Shown in pieces: positions 12,114 through 24,536 of a stretch of DNA of 64,000 nt. This DNA comes from Lunularia cruciata (lineage: Eukaryota > Streptophyta > Marchantiopsida > Lunulariales > Lunulariaceae): positions 11,446,243 to 11,510,242 of the forward strand of contig OX419761.1 in NCBI GenBank assembly GCA_948567375.1. Direction: 5' to 3'. Position numbers and translations under genes: made by a program. Under the pieces are notes generated by a model. The model made no database searches. It was not told the origin of the DNA and worked only from the letters and a program-made list of their open reading frames with translations. Position 1 is the stretch's first letter, and each line of letters begins with the position of its first letter.

Positions 12114-12766
12114 GTATTGGATGAGATTTTAACTTTGACATTGGAGTTGAAACTTTGATAAAAGATACAAGGGAATGAAGTAGAATAGACAATAAGGAGT
12201 GTTTCTTATTCCCAATTTCTCTTTACCCACAAAAATTGTTTGAATTATAATTCAACTTGTAAATAGATAGGTCTTGAGACAACATTGATTCACATATTTA
12301 GCATGAAATTCATCACCCAAGTAATGGAGCCTCCCAACTTGGTGTATATTGTTGGTGATTAGTTATATTGATCAACTGAAATTGTACCATTTACCAACAT
12401 ATGGGCAATGAGTTTGAATTTATAGCCAATTGTAATTTCAACAGTTGAGTTACGTGTCAAGGATAGTATGGAAGGATTGAATTGTTCAAAATTTTAGCAA
12501 AGAGAAGTATGGGAAGAATTGTGATTTCCTTCACTTTTAGCAATGTTTGTGATTTTCTACAAAGGTGTGATAGTTGTAAATTGCTATATTTTAATTATTC
12601 CAACCGAAGAAGGAAAAATAGACAATCTAACCATATAAAGCTTGTTCAAACAAATGGGGGAAATAAAATTAGCTTAAAAGAGTGTAAAGCTAGTACATAA
12701 TAATTGACATACAAACTAATGAGTATCATGATCAAGAGTTGTTTTGGAATGTATGTTGAAATATAT

Positions 12767-13648
12767 GAATTAAAGGCTTGTTGCAATACTACTATTTTCA
12801 ATTTCAAAATGCAACATAGGGCAAATTTTACCAATGTTTTTGTGTTTAAGCAGCTTGTTAGATATGTTACACATGAAGATCTTGACTTTTATCAACAACA
12901 TGCACCAACATTGTTGCAATTCATAGAGCAACCAAATCCAGCTTATGTTCAAGCCATAGCCATAACCTCTCAAGCAGCTCTTAATGCAATTGTGTGCTAA
13001 CATAATGCTCAAGGGCTCATGACTACTGAGCTTATTGTAGTTATCCAAGGTATTGTTGTCACCAATTTTTTCATCATTCTTGAAATTGAATCTCTAGCCA
13101 AGAGCTAGAGAGAAAACTCTTCAACTTTCACAATTTACAAGGCAAAAGGATGAGACATTGAAGATGCTACATCATTTCTTGCTAAAGCTAAAAGTAGATA
13201 CAAGAGCATCATCAATTTGTAGGTTACTCACAAGTACTTGCAAGCTTTGTTGGTGAACCCATTTTGTATCACTAGTTCCTTCAAGCTATGTTTAGAACAC
13301 ATGGTAATTCCTTCACTCGATTTGATTTGTTTGTTGTAGTTGAGAAGCTTGAGCTTGCAAAAGCTCATTTTGATGCCAATATATGGAAGTCAAGACACAC
13401 ATCAAAGCCCTCATCTATAGATATAGGGATTTGGAAGCTTCTTTCTATTGGGAAGCCAACCATTCAATTGTAGCTATGCAGATCACTTGTATTTTTTGTG
13501 ATGATCCTTATCATTTTAACCCCAAATTTATATATTCCTTGTATGGACTTGAATTGTACAACTTGTGGCAAGGGGGGACATCTTGGATTGTTTGCTTTAC
13601 AAAGCACCTAAAGAGGAAGCAATAGAAGTAGAGCAAGCCACAAGTTGT
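12767..13648 (+). pseudogene. gag-like retroelement relic (copy 2)
   Basis: It is nearly the same as 5636-6540, including the C-I-F-C-DDPYHF motif (near 13490) and the shifted-frame CTTCGKGGHLGLFA knuckle. One early stop of copy 1 (after LLQFI) is a sense codon here, so the first frame runs further, to residue 98. Other stops are shared. It is not a functional gene. Confidence 0.5.
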
Positions 13649-14586
13649 TGAAACCAATAAATACAAATTGTTGATGTTGGTATGTTCAATTTATGATTCT
13701 AAAAAATGTTAGTTAGTTTCTTGTAACTAATATGAGAAAACTCATCAAGGAACAATATCGCAAAATAACATAAAAGCAACTCATAAACATACTACAAGAG
13801 TTCATAACATGATCTTCTCTATAATTATTGTATGGAGGAAGAACACCTTCACTTTGCTTATATGTTTGAAAGCCTTCTAATTCAAATGATCACAAAAGAG
13901 TTCACTATCTCTAAGAGCTTTTAGTTCCTTGAATTTAAGGAAGAAGTTATTGAGGAAAGGGTCAAGAAAAAATTTATGATAAAGATCAAAAAATTTATCA
14001 TAAATTTTTTATGATAAAGTTTTTGATCTTTAAATATGTCTTTATACTCAGGGATCAAATAAATCACAAGCTTTCAAAGAGAAAACTTAAAAAAATCTTT
14101 ACAATCTTTATACAATTTGTTCTATTGAGCATCAAGAGAACTTTCTCATAGTAGTGCAACTTTGTTGTTTGGAATCCTACATCTTAAAAAATGAGAAATT
14201 ATTTTGTCAATAGCTTTTGTATTAATAGGCTCTTACATAGTTAAGCTCTTGTTTTTAATTATTTTGGATATCAAAAGAACCGTTCTTTAAGAACATATAA
14301 TTGGAATACCTTTTCTAGAGTTTGTCATCTTTGTAGGTATACATTGGTACTAATAACAATTGCTAGTCAACCTTACCTAAAAAATAAGAAATGATTAGAA
14401 CAACTGGATTTGAATTTTATCATAATCAAGTTAGATAGATTTTATATTAAGAGAAAATATAAAACTTTGGTTTTTTTTTAATACAAAGCAAGTTATCAAT
14501 ATAAAGCTATTTTCATTGAGATATAAAAAACTCTCCTTTAGGCTTCTGAATTATCAATTGAGAGAGGTGTGTCTCTATCTAAATAA

Positions 14587-14598
<12 letters not shown>

Positions 14599-14638
<40 letters not shown>
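14599..14638. repeat. (AT)n microsatellite, about 20 units
   Basis: A pure AT run occupying the position of the TATATT hexamer array of copy 1. Confidence 0.9.
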
Positions 14639-14640
<2 letters not shown>

Positions 14641-17060
14641 TTTATTTATTTATTTGTAGATATTTTTATCCTGACTATGCATCCTTTGGATTTAAGCCAT
14701 TATTTAAATTATATTGCATTATATGTGAATTCATAAAATTACTATCTTTTCTATACATGCATTGCAAAACATATTTTTATATCCTAAGGTCTTTGAAGCA
14801 AGAAACTTTAAAAGAGTCCAAAATATAATTGTAGAATAATCTAATAAATAAATTTATTTTAATTTTAATTACTGCTCACAATTATCAACGAATTTAAATT
14901 ATCTTCTTTTAATAAATAAGAAGAACAGTAAGTAATATAACCTTCATCGTTATAGGATTCCCACATAATGTAGCATCATAAGGAGGAAGTATTAAATATC
15001 TCCTTTGTTATTGAAAGAATGGTAAAATAACTTTGTGTAGAATCTATGAATTATTATATCATGAGTATAAAATAATCTTGATTATAAAAAATTTAAAGTA
15101 ATTATTCTCAAGTATAGAAGAAACCAGACTTGATGTTTTTATCAAGAACTTTGTAATACAAAAATATTATTTTATGGACTAAGATTTGTACATATTCCTT
15201 CAACCATATTTATTATTAGTAGATAGTTAAAGATATAGGGTTTAATATTTCTTTTCAATTATAATTCAAACTGGTAGCCAACTAGCAATGAAAATTAACA
15301 TTCTGAATCAACCATCTTACTTCAACATCCTCTTCTTAAATAGTAAGTTGTATATCTGACAGGATAAAATTCAAAATAAATATAGTTACAAATATAATTA
15401 TGTTTTTAAATTTTAGTTAAAATGTTCAAACCTAGTAACTTTGGTTCTATTAGCAATCTTGTCCTTGTATCTTAATTCATTCTTTTATAAAAAAATATTT
15501 GTAACATAAAGTGATAATAGTCAAAATAATATGTTTTAATGTTTTCAACAAAATTGGCCTGTTAGAGCCCTTAATATATTTAAATTTAGATTTAGATATT
15601 CAGTTATTCTGAATGGTGAAAGGTTATTGGTTCATGATAAAAAGTTGTATTTACTTACTTAGTAAACAAAATTTAACTCAAAAATCAGTCTATCTAGTCA
15701 TAATTAAGATTTTAAGGATGTCTATTATTTAGTTATTGACTTTTTTAACATTTGAAGATATTGTTGGACCAAAGTGTTTGATAGGGAAATAAATTCATAA
15801 TCAAACTTAAGAAAGAAGATAAGTAGTCCAAAAGAAATAGTACAATAGCCTCCTTGATATATAAGAATACAAATTATTTCTACTAACTTTCTTATATAGT
15901 TTCATACTATATAAGAAGGCAACAAAATTCATAGAATTCATTATGACATATGATATCTTACATGCATATCAATTTTTCTTTTATTCTTAAATAAATTATA
16001 AATTATAAAATAAAAGTAAATAAATATAGTTCTAAAATCTTTTATATATGAATTTTGATTGTATATCAATTCAAAAGGAAGCCTAATTTTCTTTCTAGTT
16101 ATTAAGGTGTTTATATGCATGGTACAACAATATCTTAAATGTTTTATATTATAATATATAATATATTGTATTATCTTAATTTATTTTTTGTAAACTATAC
16201 TTAATTTAAATTTTTTATAATGAATTATGTTATAAATAAAACTGTCCATTTATAATTCATATAAAATAGAAGTTTTCTATATACAATAAAAGATATGTAG
16301 ATACTATATAAAACAAGGATACTGATTTAATATATTATATTTACTGTGAAATTTCATCTATGATAAAATTCCCACATGTTTTTTCTATAGTTAAAATGCT
16401 ACTCCTCACAAATGAGTTCTAATAAAGATAAAATTCATGAATAAAAGTCCATATATTTATTTATTTATAATTATTAGTTACATGTTTTAAGCAAAGCTTT
16501 TTCTATGAGTAATTCATCCTTGCCACTCAAACATTCAAACAACCAACTAAAATTTTGAACTAAAAGATATCAATATTGTTATAATTTAAATATTTCAATC
16601 AACTCAATTTGCTATTGCATTCCTTACTAAATAACAACATGGTGTCAAAATTGATCATATCAATAATAGAAAACTATGAAGGCTATATTAAAATATTAGA
16701 AACAACTTGTTATTCTTTGCATCTCTAATATCTACTCAATATTAAAGGAACCCTTGTCTATAGATCAAATTGATATAGCTATAAATGACAATTTTATAAT
16801 CTCAATTGAATATAGCTATATTGCTTTTCAAAAGCAAAGACTTTGATGACAAGTGCTTTGTTAAGTTCTTTATTGTATTAAATAATTCTTTGGTCGAGTT
16901 AACCCTTTAGTTGATCTGTCCATAATATTCTATTGTTAAGGTAGGTATCTTTGCTTTTGTTCTTCTTATGTGAATATGTATGAGAGATGATGATTTGCCC
17001 TTGTGTTAGTAATTCAATATATAAAAAAGGAGAGTTGTTACCTTTAGGAGCATCTATTGT

Positions 17061-17279
17061 GTGGAATTCATTTTGGCAACATCTTTTTGTACATCCAAGT
17101 TGAAATGGCATCAAAGTGTAGTTCCTTTTCTATCAGAGTGGATCATTCCTCTTGAAAGAGCCAAGGAAGTGATATACCTTCAATGTTTAAGAAAGTGGAG
17201 AGAATTGTTAGTGAAGCTTACAATGGACATTGAAGTACAAGTAGAGCAAGGTAGAAGGATTATATCATACATTAAGTGA
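17061..17279 (+). CDS. second copy of the 72-codon open frame, function unknown
   Basis: It differs from the frame at 11895-12113 by two residues (Met to Ile at position 4 and Lys to Thr at position 7). See that entry; there is no independent support for expression. Confidence 0.2.
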   Translation: MEFILATSFCTSKLKWHQSVVPFLSEWIIPLERAKEVIYLQCLRKWRELLVKLTMDIEVQVEQGRRIISYIK

Positions 17280-17936
17280 GTATTGGATGAGATTTTAACT
17301 TTGACATTGGAGTTGAAACTTTGATAAAAGATACAAGGGAATGAAATAGAATAGACAATAAGGAGTGTTTCTTATTCCCAATTTCTCTTTACCCAAAAAA
17401 GTTGTTTGATTTACAATTCAATTTGTAATTAGATAGGTCTTGAGATAACATTGATTCACATGTTTAGCATGAAATTCATCACCCAAGTAATGGAGCCTCC
17501 CAACTTGGTGTATATTGTTGGTGGTTAGTTATATTGATCAACTGAAATTGTACCATTTACCAACATATGGGCAATGAGTTTGAATTTATAGCCAATTGTA
17601 ATTTCAACAGTTGAGTTACGTATCAAGGATAGTATGGAAGGATTGAATTGTTCAAAATTTTAGCAAAGAGAAGTATGGGAAGAATTGTGATTTCCTTCAC
17701 TTTTAGCAATGTTTGTGATGTTCTACAAAGGTGTGATAGTTGTAAATTGCTATATTTTAATTTTGTTGACCAAAGAAGGAAAAATAAACAATCTAACTAT
17801 ACAAAGCTTGTTCAAACAAATGGGGGAAATAAAATAAGCTTTAAAAGAGTGTAAAACTAGTACATAATAATTGACATACAAAATAATGAGTATCATGATC
17901 AAGAGTTGTTTTGGAATGTATGTTGAAATGTATGAT

Positions 17937-19239
17937 CTTACTTAATATTCAACAATTTTCAACAAACTTAAAGATGGACAATATACACATGCAAGCCCAA
18001 ATGATAAAAGATGCTAAACAATAAAATTTTCAAAAGAGGATAAAGTATTGCAAAAGTTGAATCATACAATGTGATCTAAATAGATAGAGTATTAGAAGGA
18101 TGACATACTTGCATGGAAATCTATCATTCTTTTTTTGGTGCTTTTGTGTATGATGAAAGTGGTATGTTAATTTGATCATTTTCCTTCATATTGCTACAAG
18201 GCAACTCCAAGTTTACAAAGGATTTTTGCCTTTACAATATCAAAAAATTTCTTGGTGAAATAATGTTTCGTTAGCAATTTCAAAGCTAAGAACTCAGTTG
18301 AGTTAGCTCTATGAAGTTGTGATATCTACTTAAAGTAGGAACAATTCACGAGTATATTGAAGATTTTCACGACTTTTAAATACAAATTGTAGATATGAGT
18401 GAAGTAAAGGCACTCATTATGTTGAAGAAAATATGGATAAAAGTTTAGATAGGAGAAAAGTTTGAAGATAAGTTATTCATGAAAGAACCAAGGATTTTCA
18501 ATGTGAGTATTAAATTAGAACAAAATTATTGAGTTTTTTTATATAAGGGAGTACACTATACAAGATGTGTCAAAAGACCCTATACCTATGGGAGGTGGAG
18601 AATATTCAACAACAAAAGCAAGACCCAATAGCCATATTGATGAAATAAAGAACATTAAGGTGCATATTAGTAAGCCTTAACACATAAGAAGGATTTGTCT
18701 ATTACATTAGGTTACAAAGGACTAGCACCAATGGGAAGTAGAAGAGCTATAATTTTGGAAGATTTGGGCACTTGTTAGCATTTTGTTGTATTTGGACATG
18801 ACCATATCCACATCATCCATATCTCAATGATATTTATGTAAGTGAAGAGAAGTTTGATAAGGAGAATGCAAAAGATAAACATAAAGATTAAGGAAACAAT
18901 TATCACCAATAACTTGGGCTTGTAATGCAATTGGTTCCAAAAAAAGAGAATGAAAGGAAAGAAAACAAAGATTGGTAAAGATAATGGATTGAAGAGAAGG
19001 AAATACCCTTATTGATAGATAATCAAAGCGAGAGAAAGTAAAGGGTCCTAATTCATCCAAGAGCATTTGAAAATTTACATTAATAATTGGTGCTTGCAAA
19101 TTTGAGATTAGCACTGTAGAAGGATAGTATAGAGGAAGTAAATTTACAAAGTGTGAAAATTGAGACAATTGAAACATTGCCTATAAATTTAAGATTGACT
19201 ATAGGTAAATAAAAGGAGGGAGGTAAGAATTAAATAAGC
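17937..19239. other. AT-rich tract, no gene seen
   Basis: No intact coding region. A minus-strand open frame at 18824-19177 is hydrophobic and matches nothing I know. The plus strand may contain upstream parts of the RT relic that follows, but no motif is clear. Confidence 0.45.
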
Positions 19240-19970
19240 AATTAAGATCAACATGATACATTCTTAAAGATATATTTGATAAGGTGGGTTGGAGAAAAAA
19301 TATTGAATATAAGTGCATGGAAGATCATATACATAGAGTATTGTATTCTTAGATGAGATTTAGGTCTAGAATCAAACCTTAGAAGATCATTTAAAACATC
19401 AAGATAGCCCTCCAAGTTTTAAGAGACAATGAGTTACATGTAGAAACTTCAAAGTGTGGGTTTTGTAGACTTAAGGTTGATCACTAACCTTGTAAAAGTT
19501 AGGGAGAAGGCACTTCAAGTTATGCATGGGAAGATAATAGCAATCCAAAAATGGAATGTATATAAAGATCAAACTCACTGGAAAGTTTTCTAGGTCTTAC
19601 TAAATTCCATTGCAAAATTTCAAGTCCTTTGCTATGCTTGCATAAGCCCTAACATCACTCTTGATAATAATCAATCTAGAATGAGGGATAACACAAGAGC
19701 TTGCTTTTTAAGCTTTAAGGATGTATTATTGAATACACCTATCCTCAAATGGTATGATATAAAGTTTATTAAGTTGGGTACAAGTAGATTGATTACTGGG
19801 TGTTGAATTAAAGGATAGATGGGACACAATTAGCTTATAGTTTGAAATGTATCACCAACAAAGTAGAATTGTCACATAACCAAGAGGAAGGAGTTGTACA
19901 TTGTATTGGTCACCAAGCTTTAGAAGCATTACTTTGAAGATCATGAGTTTGTGATTGAGATGAACATAAG
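19240..19970 (+). pseudogene. decayed Ty3/gypsy reverse transcriptase and RNase H
   Basis: The frame at about 19346 reads FLDEI, a stop, V, a stop, then NQTLEDHLKH. This corresponds to the FLDDI catalytic box and the downstream EDHLKH segment of gypsy RT. After a one-base shift comes IALQVLRDNELHVETSKCGF, matching the VLRxxxLyxkxsKCxF segment. Near 19827-19935 LAYSLKCITNKVELSHNQEE resembles the start of the RNase H domain, and a KHYFEDHEFVIEM segment resembles its later part. The second catalytic Asp of the YLDD box is now Glu. Multiple stops and shifts show long decay. No LTRs were found around it. Confidence 0.65.
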
Positions 19971-21814
19971 AATTTAGTGTAATTAGAGAAAAAGTAAGTT
20001 TCCAAATAAAAGTTCTAATAGGATGACTAGTAGCAATGACTCAACATGAAGATTGTGTATGCAAAAAGAAAAACAATTTGTAGTTTCCTTCATCTACTTG
20101 CAAAGAGTGATATTATCAATAAAGTGAAGATTCATTCTACTTGATTACAGATATTAGCTCAAGCAACAAAGAAAAATACAACAATCATTAAGGTACTGCA
20201 ATCCAACCCAAGCTACCAAAATATATTATCATATATAGATAACTCTATGATTCCCAAAAGATATCAATAATGTAGTATCTAAACCACGTATTTGAAACCC
20301 TATTCAACCACAAGAAGCAAGTGAAAGAAGTGACATTATAAGAATAAAAGAATTATGTCCATTTTCCCATCAAAAACCATGCAATGCAAGCATAGTGAAC
20401 AATTACTTGATTATGAGTAATAATTCTCTATATAATTTTGAGCTTTATAACACTACGGTTAATATACAAATTTGTATTAATAGATCTTATTTGCTGCAAG
20501 CTAACTATAAGGTTTTCAAAGTCTTGGTAAAGGTATAAATATATAATGCATATCTATTACGGTCTTTGCTTAAGTTTAAAAGAAATTTTATATCCAAATT
20601 TTACGTCTTAAGCATAGTAAGAATCTTAAAGTCATCAATATAACAAAATAACATTAGATCATGTTGTGGAGTATTTCAAAAGATATATACTAAAAGAACT
20701 TTAAAAATTTTCAACCATTTCCAACGATATACGTTATAAGAACTATTAGAAATTTAACAATTAAAATGTTATTTATGACGATTGTGATACTAGAATTTGA
20801 TGTAGTAATCAAAATTTATGGTGTATAAAATTGAGTAGTTTTTGGATATGCATAGAAATTTAATTTGGAATCATATAATATTATTTCAACTTGTGCAATC
20901 TAAACCAATATCTTTATTTGATAAATAATTTGAAAATACATATATTAAGTAATATATTATATCATACAGTAAATATTCAATTGGATGATTTTTATTGGTT
21001 ATATAATTTTCACAAATCTTAAATTATAATTTATTTTTCTGGTACTATGGGGCTAGTTTTTAATATATATTCTGATTTTAAGTAAAGAAATATTTGATCT
21101 AAATTGTAGGGTCAAAGAATTTATCTTACCCGTACTTTAATTTTTGAAATATACACTAGAATTTTTAATTGGTAATAGATATATATTTATTCACCAATGT
21201 TAGGAACTTCATCCCAATTACCTCAAATATAGCTAAGTAGATAAATCCTAAATCAAATATATGTATATGAATCTTTTATCTTGGATAGATATATATAAGA
21301 CATTATTATAATTTTGGTATATAAATAATAAAATCAAGATATATCCCCTATAATTAATCCTACCATTAATTTAAGTCAATATTCTAACTGGGATACATGT
21401 ATCTAGGAAAATTAGATCTACTTAATATATAAATAATAAAATCAAAATATATACTCCTAGAATCCTACCAATGATTGCTCTAGTAATATGTATTTATTGA
21501 CTACAAATTTTGATATCATAATTTACGTTTATGACAGGATATTTACTCTACATTTATTATATTTGATAAATAATAATTATATACAATAAATTATTATTGA
21601 ATTGAATAGTACTTCTTTCAAATGTTTATTCTTTAAAATCTATAAGAAGTAGGAGAAACACTAGCCTATATACAAAATGGGCACCTGAATAGTAAAAAAT
21701 ATTTAATATCATCATAGAGGAATAGTGCCGATATATAAATACAATTGTCTTAAGGAAAAGATATAAGAATTTCTAAATTTCTTTCTATTTGGTTTCCAGA
21801 ATCTACTAACTAGG
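19971..21814. other. very AT-rich tract, no gene seen
   Basis: No coding frame or repeat structure was recognised apart from simple AT runs. Confidence 0.5.
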
Positions 21815-21836
21815 TTTCACATGAGAAAACGATGGG

Positions 21837-21957
21837 TAACGGGTAACAAAAAAGGTAACATGGGGCTAAGCCCCATGTTACCTTTTTTGTCTCCCCCTTG
21901 TACGGCTTGATGGGGTCTTCCCATCCTTCATTTTCCCTCCCGCGGTCGCCTTTTTCT
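21837..21957. mobile_element. 121-bp hairpin element with 17-bp target-site duplication (copy E1)
   Basis: CATGAGAAAACGATGGG occurs at 21820-21836 and again at 21958-21974, exactly flanking the insert. Removing the insert and one copy leaves a continuous sequence. The insert holds a perfect 20-bp inverted repeat with a one-base loop (21848-21867 and 21869-21888). It then has CTTGTACGGCTTGATGGGG, a short GATGGG/CCCATC hairpin, and a final CTTTTTCT. The copy at 35166-35278 shares everything from the middle of the big hairpin to the T run. Long duplications suggest endonuclease-nicked, reverse-transcribed insertion. No known SINE family is recognised. Confidence 0.75.
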
Positions 21958-22164
21958 CATGAGAAAACGATGGGGATAGGCGCGCGGAGCCTTTCAGATA
22001 AGCCATTCATTCACACAGGATATGCTGCTACCACCGAGTAAGTGGATAGATTCTTAGAATCTTAGGACCCGGTCTTGGGATCTCGAGTTCTAGAGTTACT
22101 CTAGGTGTTGGGAGTGCAGGGTAGATTCCTCTTACCGATACTATGGGAAGTTAATTCTAATTTA

Positions 22165-22240
22165 CCCCATACGTCTTCTGCTTGTACGGCTTGATGGGAT
22201 CCCTCCGTCCTTCCTGTTATCCCACGCTGTCCCCTTTCTC
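22165..22240. repeat. diverged third relative of the hairpin element
   Basis: It shares an 18-bp block starting CTTGTACGGCTTGATGGG (22181-22198) with the elements at 21837 and 35166. It continues with an alignable C/T-rich stretch ending CCCCTTTCTC. Upstream the CCCCAT...GTCT block also aligns. The large palindrome is absent and no flanking duplication was found, so this may be the source sequence and not an insertion. Confidence 0.5.
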
Positions 22241-22430
22241 AGTGCTCTAACTGGGAAGATTCTGGCTAGGGTTTTGTAAGCACCGTTCGAATTATCACTT
22301 CCATCCGTTCCCGTTGAATGCACTCCGTCCAAGCAGATGCGATACCACTCCGTGTATAACCACCATCTGCACGAAGAGGCAAAAAGAATATTCTCAAAGA
22401 GGGACGGTATAGTGGGAATTAACATAAACT

Positions 22431-24208
22431 AGTTGTATGTTGCACATGCAATGTATGGGTTATTGCGCTTACGACTCTTTGAAACTATTGAACTTTTTGT
22501 ACGGGAAATATTCATAAACTATTTCTACGATCTTTTATATAATTTTTTATTTAGAGATAATCTATAATAACATACTTTATAACTTATTCAAATCTTGAAC
22601 TATACTTAATCTCATATGTATGGAAGTATATTAATCTTGTAAATATGGTTATACTTAAATATAAGAAGGTAAATAGATAGATGAAAGTAATTAATAGGAA
22701 AAAATAATTTATTTTTATCATGCTTTAACCTCTTAAATTTATAATATGAGGAATTGATAACAAAATTATTTACATTTGGAGGTATCCAGACCTCTGTTAA
22801 AAATGGTATAAAATAGTAATATTTTGTTATTTTAAACAAGTTATCAATATGTGCTAAGATCGAGTTTTTCCGTCTTGTTCTCACACGAATCTAGATGGAG
22901 ATTTCTATTTCCAAATTCAGAATAGATATTTTATACTATGTATATTAAGTACAATCTTAATAACAATATGATATTTAGTTAACACTATAATATCCAATAG
23001 TTTAAAATTTGGATAGAAAACTAAATAAGAAAAGATATAAACGACTTAATAATAAGAAAAGAAAGTATCACTTGAAATTTTAATTCTGTTATATAATATA
23101 ATGAGATTGATTAATACTGTAAAATGAAAAAAAATTCAAATGGCCACAACCAACCATCAAACTAAAGATATTTAACTGTTCAGAGGAATAGGAGAGGTTG
23201 AATTAAGTATGAGTGCAGAGATTGATTAAGTGTAATGTTAACTAAACCATTAAAATAAACCTGCATTCATATTTAATTACAGTTCAATTAAATATGAATG
23301 CAGGATATTTTCCTCTTGACACATAGCTGGATACTCGAAGGAGTTGCTCATGCTAGTTAGATGCCCATACCATGATTTTATTTAAGTTATAATTTACTCA
23401 TATTTGAATCTCTAGATCCAAACTATAGTAATATAGTAGCTAATATTATCTACACTTAAATAAATATCTTTTTTATAATATATGTGAGTTAATTGATGCA
23501 ATCTTATGGACACTCACTCTATAATAGTCATTTTCAAAGGGATATGGCACGAAATGACATTCGGCTGCTATTTCACATGTTTGTGAAGAAAAAGGGCTGA
23601 TTGTTATCCGGCAATATCCATTAGAACCCATTCGGCTATATATGATTCTCATTCGGCTTGTTATTCGGCAATATCTATTAGAATTTTTATATAAGATTCG
23701 TACAACGGGAAGTTCTGGATGTTAGTCATAGCACATTGTAATACTTTGATGTATGCTAAATGTGCTTTTACATTGGACCAAAATGTTCTTATAATAACTG
23801 TGTGCTCTGCTGGCATTGGGGTCTTCTAAAATCATTGATGGTAAAATCAGCTAGCACAAAATGAAATGAAAGATATTCGGAAACTCGTATGAAGAAATTT
23901 TGACACCAAAATTTCCAGGCATATTTTTGAGTATTCGAGAAAGTCTACTATCTCGGGGAATATATATGAATCCATCTTTATCCGCTAGCCACAGTCTTGG
24001 TCCCAAAAGTTCTCCAAATTAAGAGAAAATCGACTAAATTAGCAGTTTCCGCCATTTTCGCGGGAATTACCAACATCGTCCTGGTACGCCGAGTTCTCAG
24101 AACCCACAAGAATGAAGAACACAATCTGCCGGGAGTCCCGGAACAGAGGAGAATCAACTCTAAAGTAGGGAAGGCTCTAACTTTGGTGACAGCCCTAGGG
24201 ACCATTGG
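22431..24208. other. AT-rich intergenic tract with a small direct repeat
   Basis: No gene is seen. Near 23601 and 23658 a segment of about 25 bp (TTGTTATYCGGCAATATC) is repeated with a 57-bp period, accompanied by several ATTCGGCT motifs between 23559 and 23658. TTTCGCGG at 24056-24063 fits the relaxed E2F consensus but is unsupported. Confidence 0.45.
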
Positions 24209-24536
24209 TAGGGTTTAAGAGACAGAGCCATGTGAATCGGGAAGGAGACATCGAGTAGCTTCCAAGCCGGCATGCCATGGACAGAATCCATCCTTCTAGA
24301 TGAACGTAGAAGGAACAGAAGGGTTTCGAAAGGAACCAGCCCAACCCGTCCGTCCCTCCGTCCGTCATCCAAAGGTTTAGGTGTTATTTCTGGGTAGTGA
24401 GGGACATCTTAAGATATCGGAGAGAGATAGTGAGTGATACACAACAAAGGCTCAAAGACGAGCAGAGCAGAAGGAACGAGAAGATTGCGTTGTAGACGAG
24501 AAGATCAACAGCAGAGGATAGCAGAGAGCAGCGGCC
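24209..24536 (+). promoter_or_regulatory. probable promoter/5'UTR region of CPN60A
   Basis: This is the stretch directly before the CPN60A start codon. It contains TAGGGTTT at 24209-24216, the reverse of the plant telo-box AAACCCTA, common near start sites of housekeeping and translation-linked genes. No clear TATA box is seen. The purine-rich run before the ATG is likely 5'UTR. The transcription start is not determined. Confidence 0.4.

Larger units (their letters stand above)
5636..12766. repeat. large tandem duplication, copy 1 (7.1 kb)
   Basis: The sequence from 5636 to about 6515 matches 12767 to about 13645, and 8290-12766 matches 13650-17936, in the same order and orientation. The two units abut at 12766/12767. 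Copy 1 contains about 1.75 kb (roughly 6515-8290) that copy 2 lacks. Differences are mostly substitutions, small indels and changes in microsatellite length, so the duplication is fairly recent. It carries a gag-like relic at its left end. An array of LTR retrotransposon units sharing long terminal repeats is an alternative reading, but no TG...CA ends or primer site were found. Confidence 0.85.
12767..17936. repeat. large tandem duplication, copy 2 (5.2 kb)
   Basis: It begins with GAATTAAA, as copy 1 does at 5636, and homology to copy 1 stops near 17936 after a shared TGTTGAAAT segment. It lacks the 1.75-kb central segment of copy 1. It has a different microsatellite at 14581-14638 and lacks the TA run of 10953-10982. 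Confidence 0.85.
21815..22430. other. GC-richer island of foreign-looking sequence
   Basis: The island stands out from very AT-rich flanks by its balanced base composition and its sharp edges. It has no convincing protein frame; a minus-strand frame at 22162-22425 has no motif. Its style (GC-rich hairpins, GGCGCGCGGAGCC near 21979) is reminiscent of plant organelle intergenic or intron DNA, so an organelle-derived insert is my first guess. I cannot name the source. It hosts the hairpin element at 21837-21957 and a diverged relative of it at 22165-22240. Confidence 0.5.

Noticed and set aside
5636-17936. Interpretation of the AT-rich 4.3-kb segments as LTRs
   Set aside because: No TG...CA ends, primer-binding site or polypurine tract were found at the borders; tandem duplication explains the data.
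18824-19177. 117-codon hydrophobic minus-strand frame
   Set aside because: It lies antisense to AT-rich decayed sequence and shows no motif.
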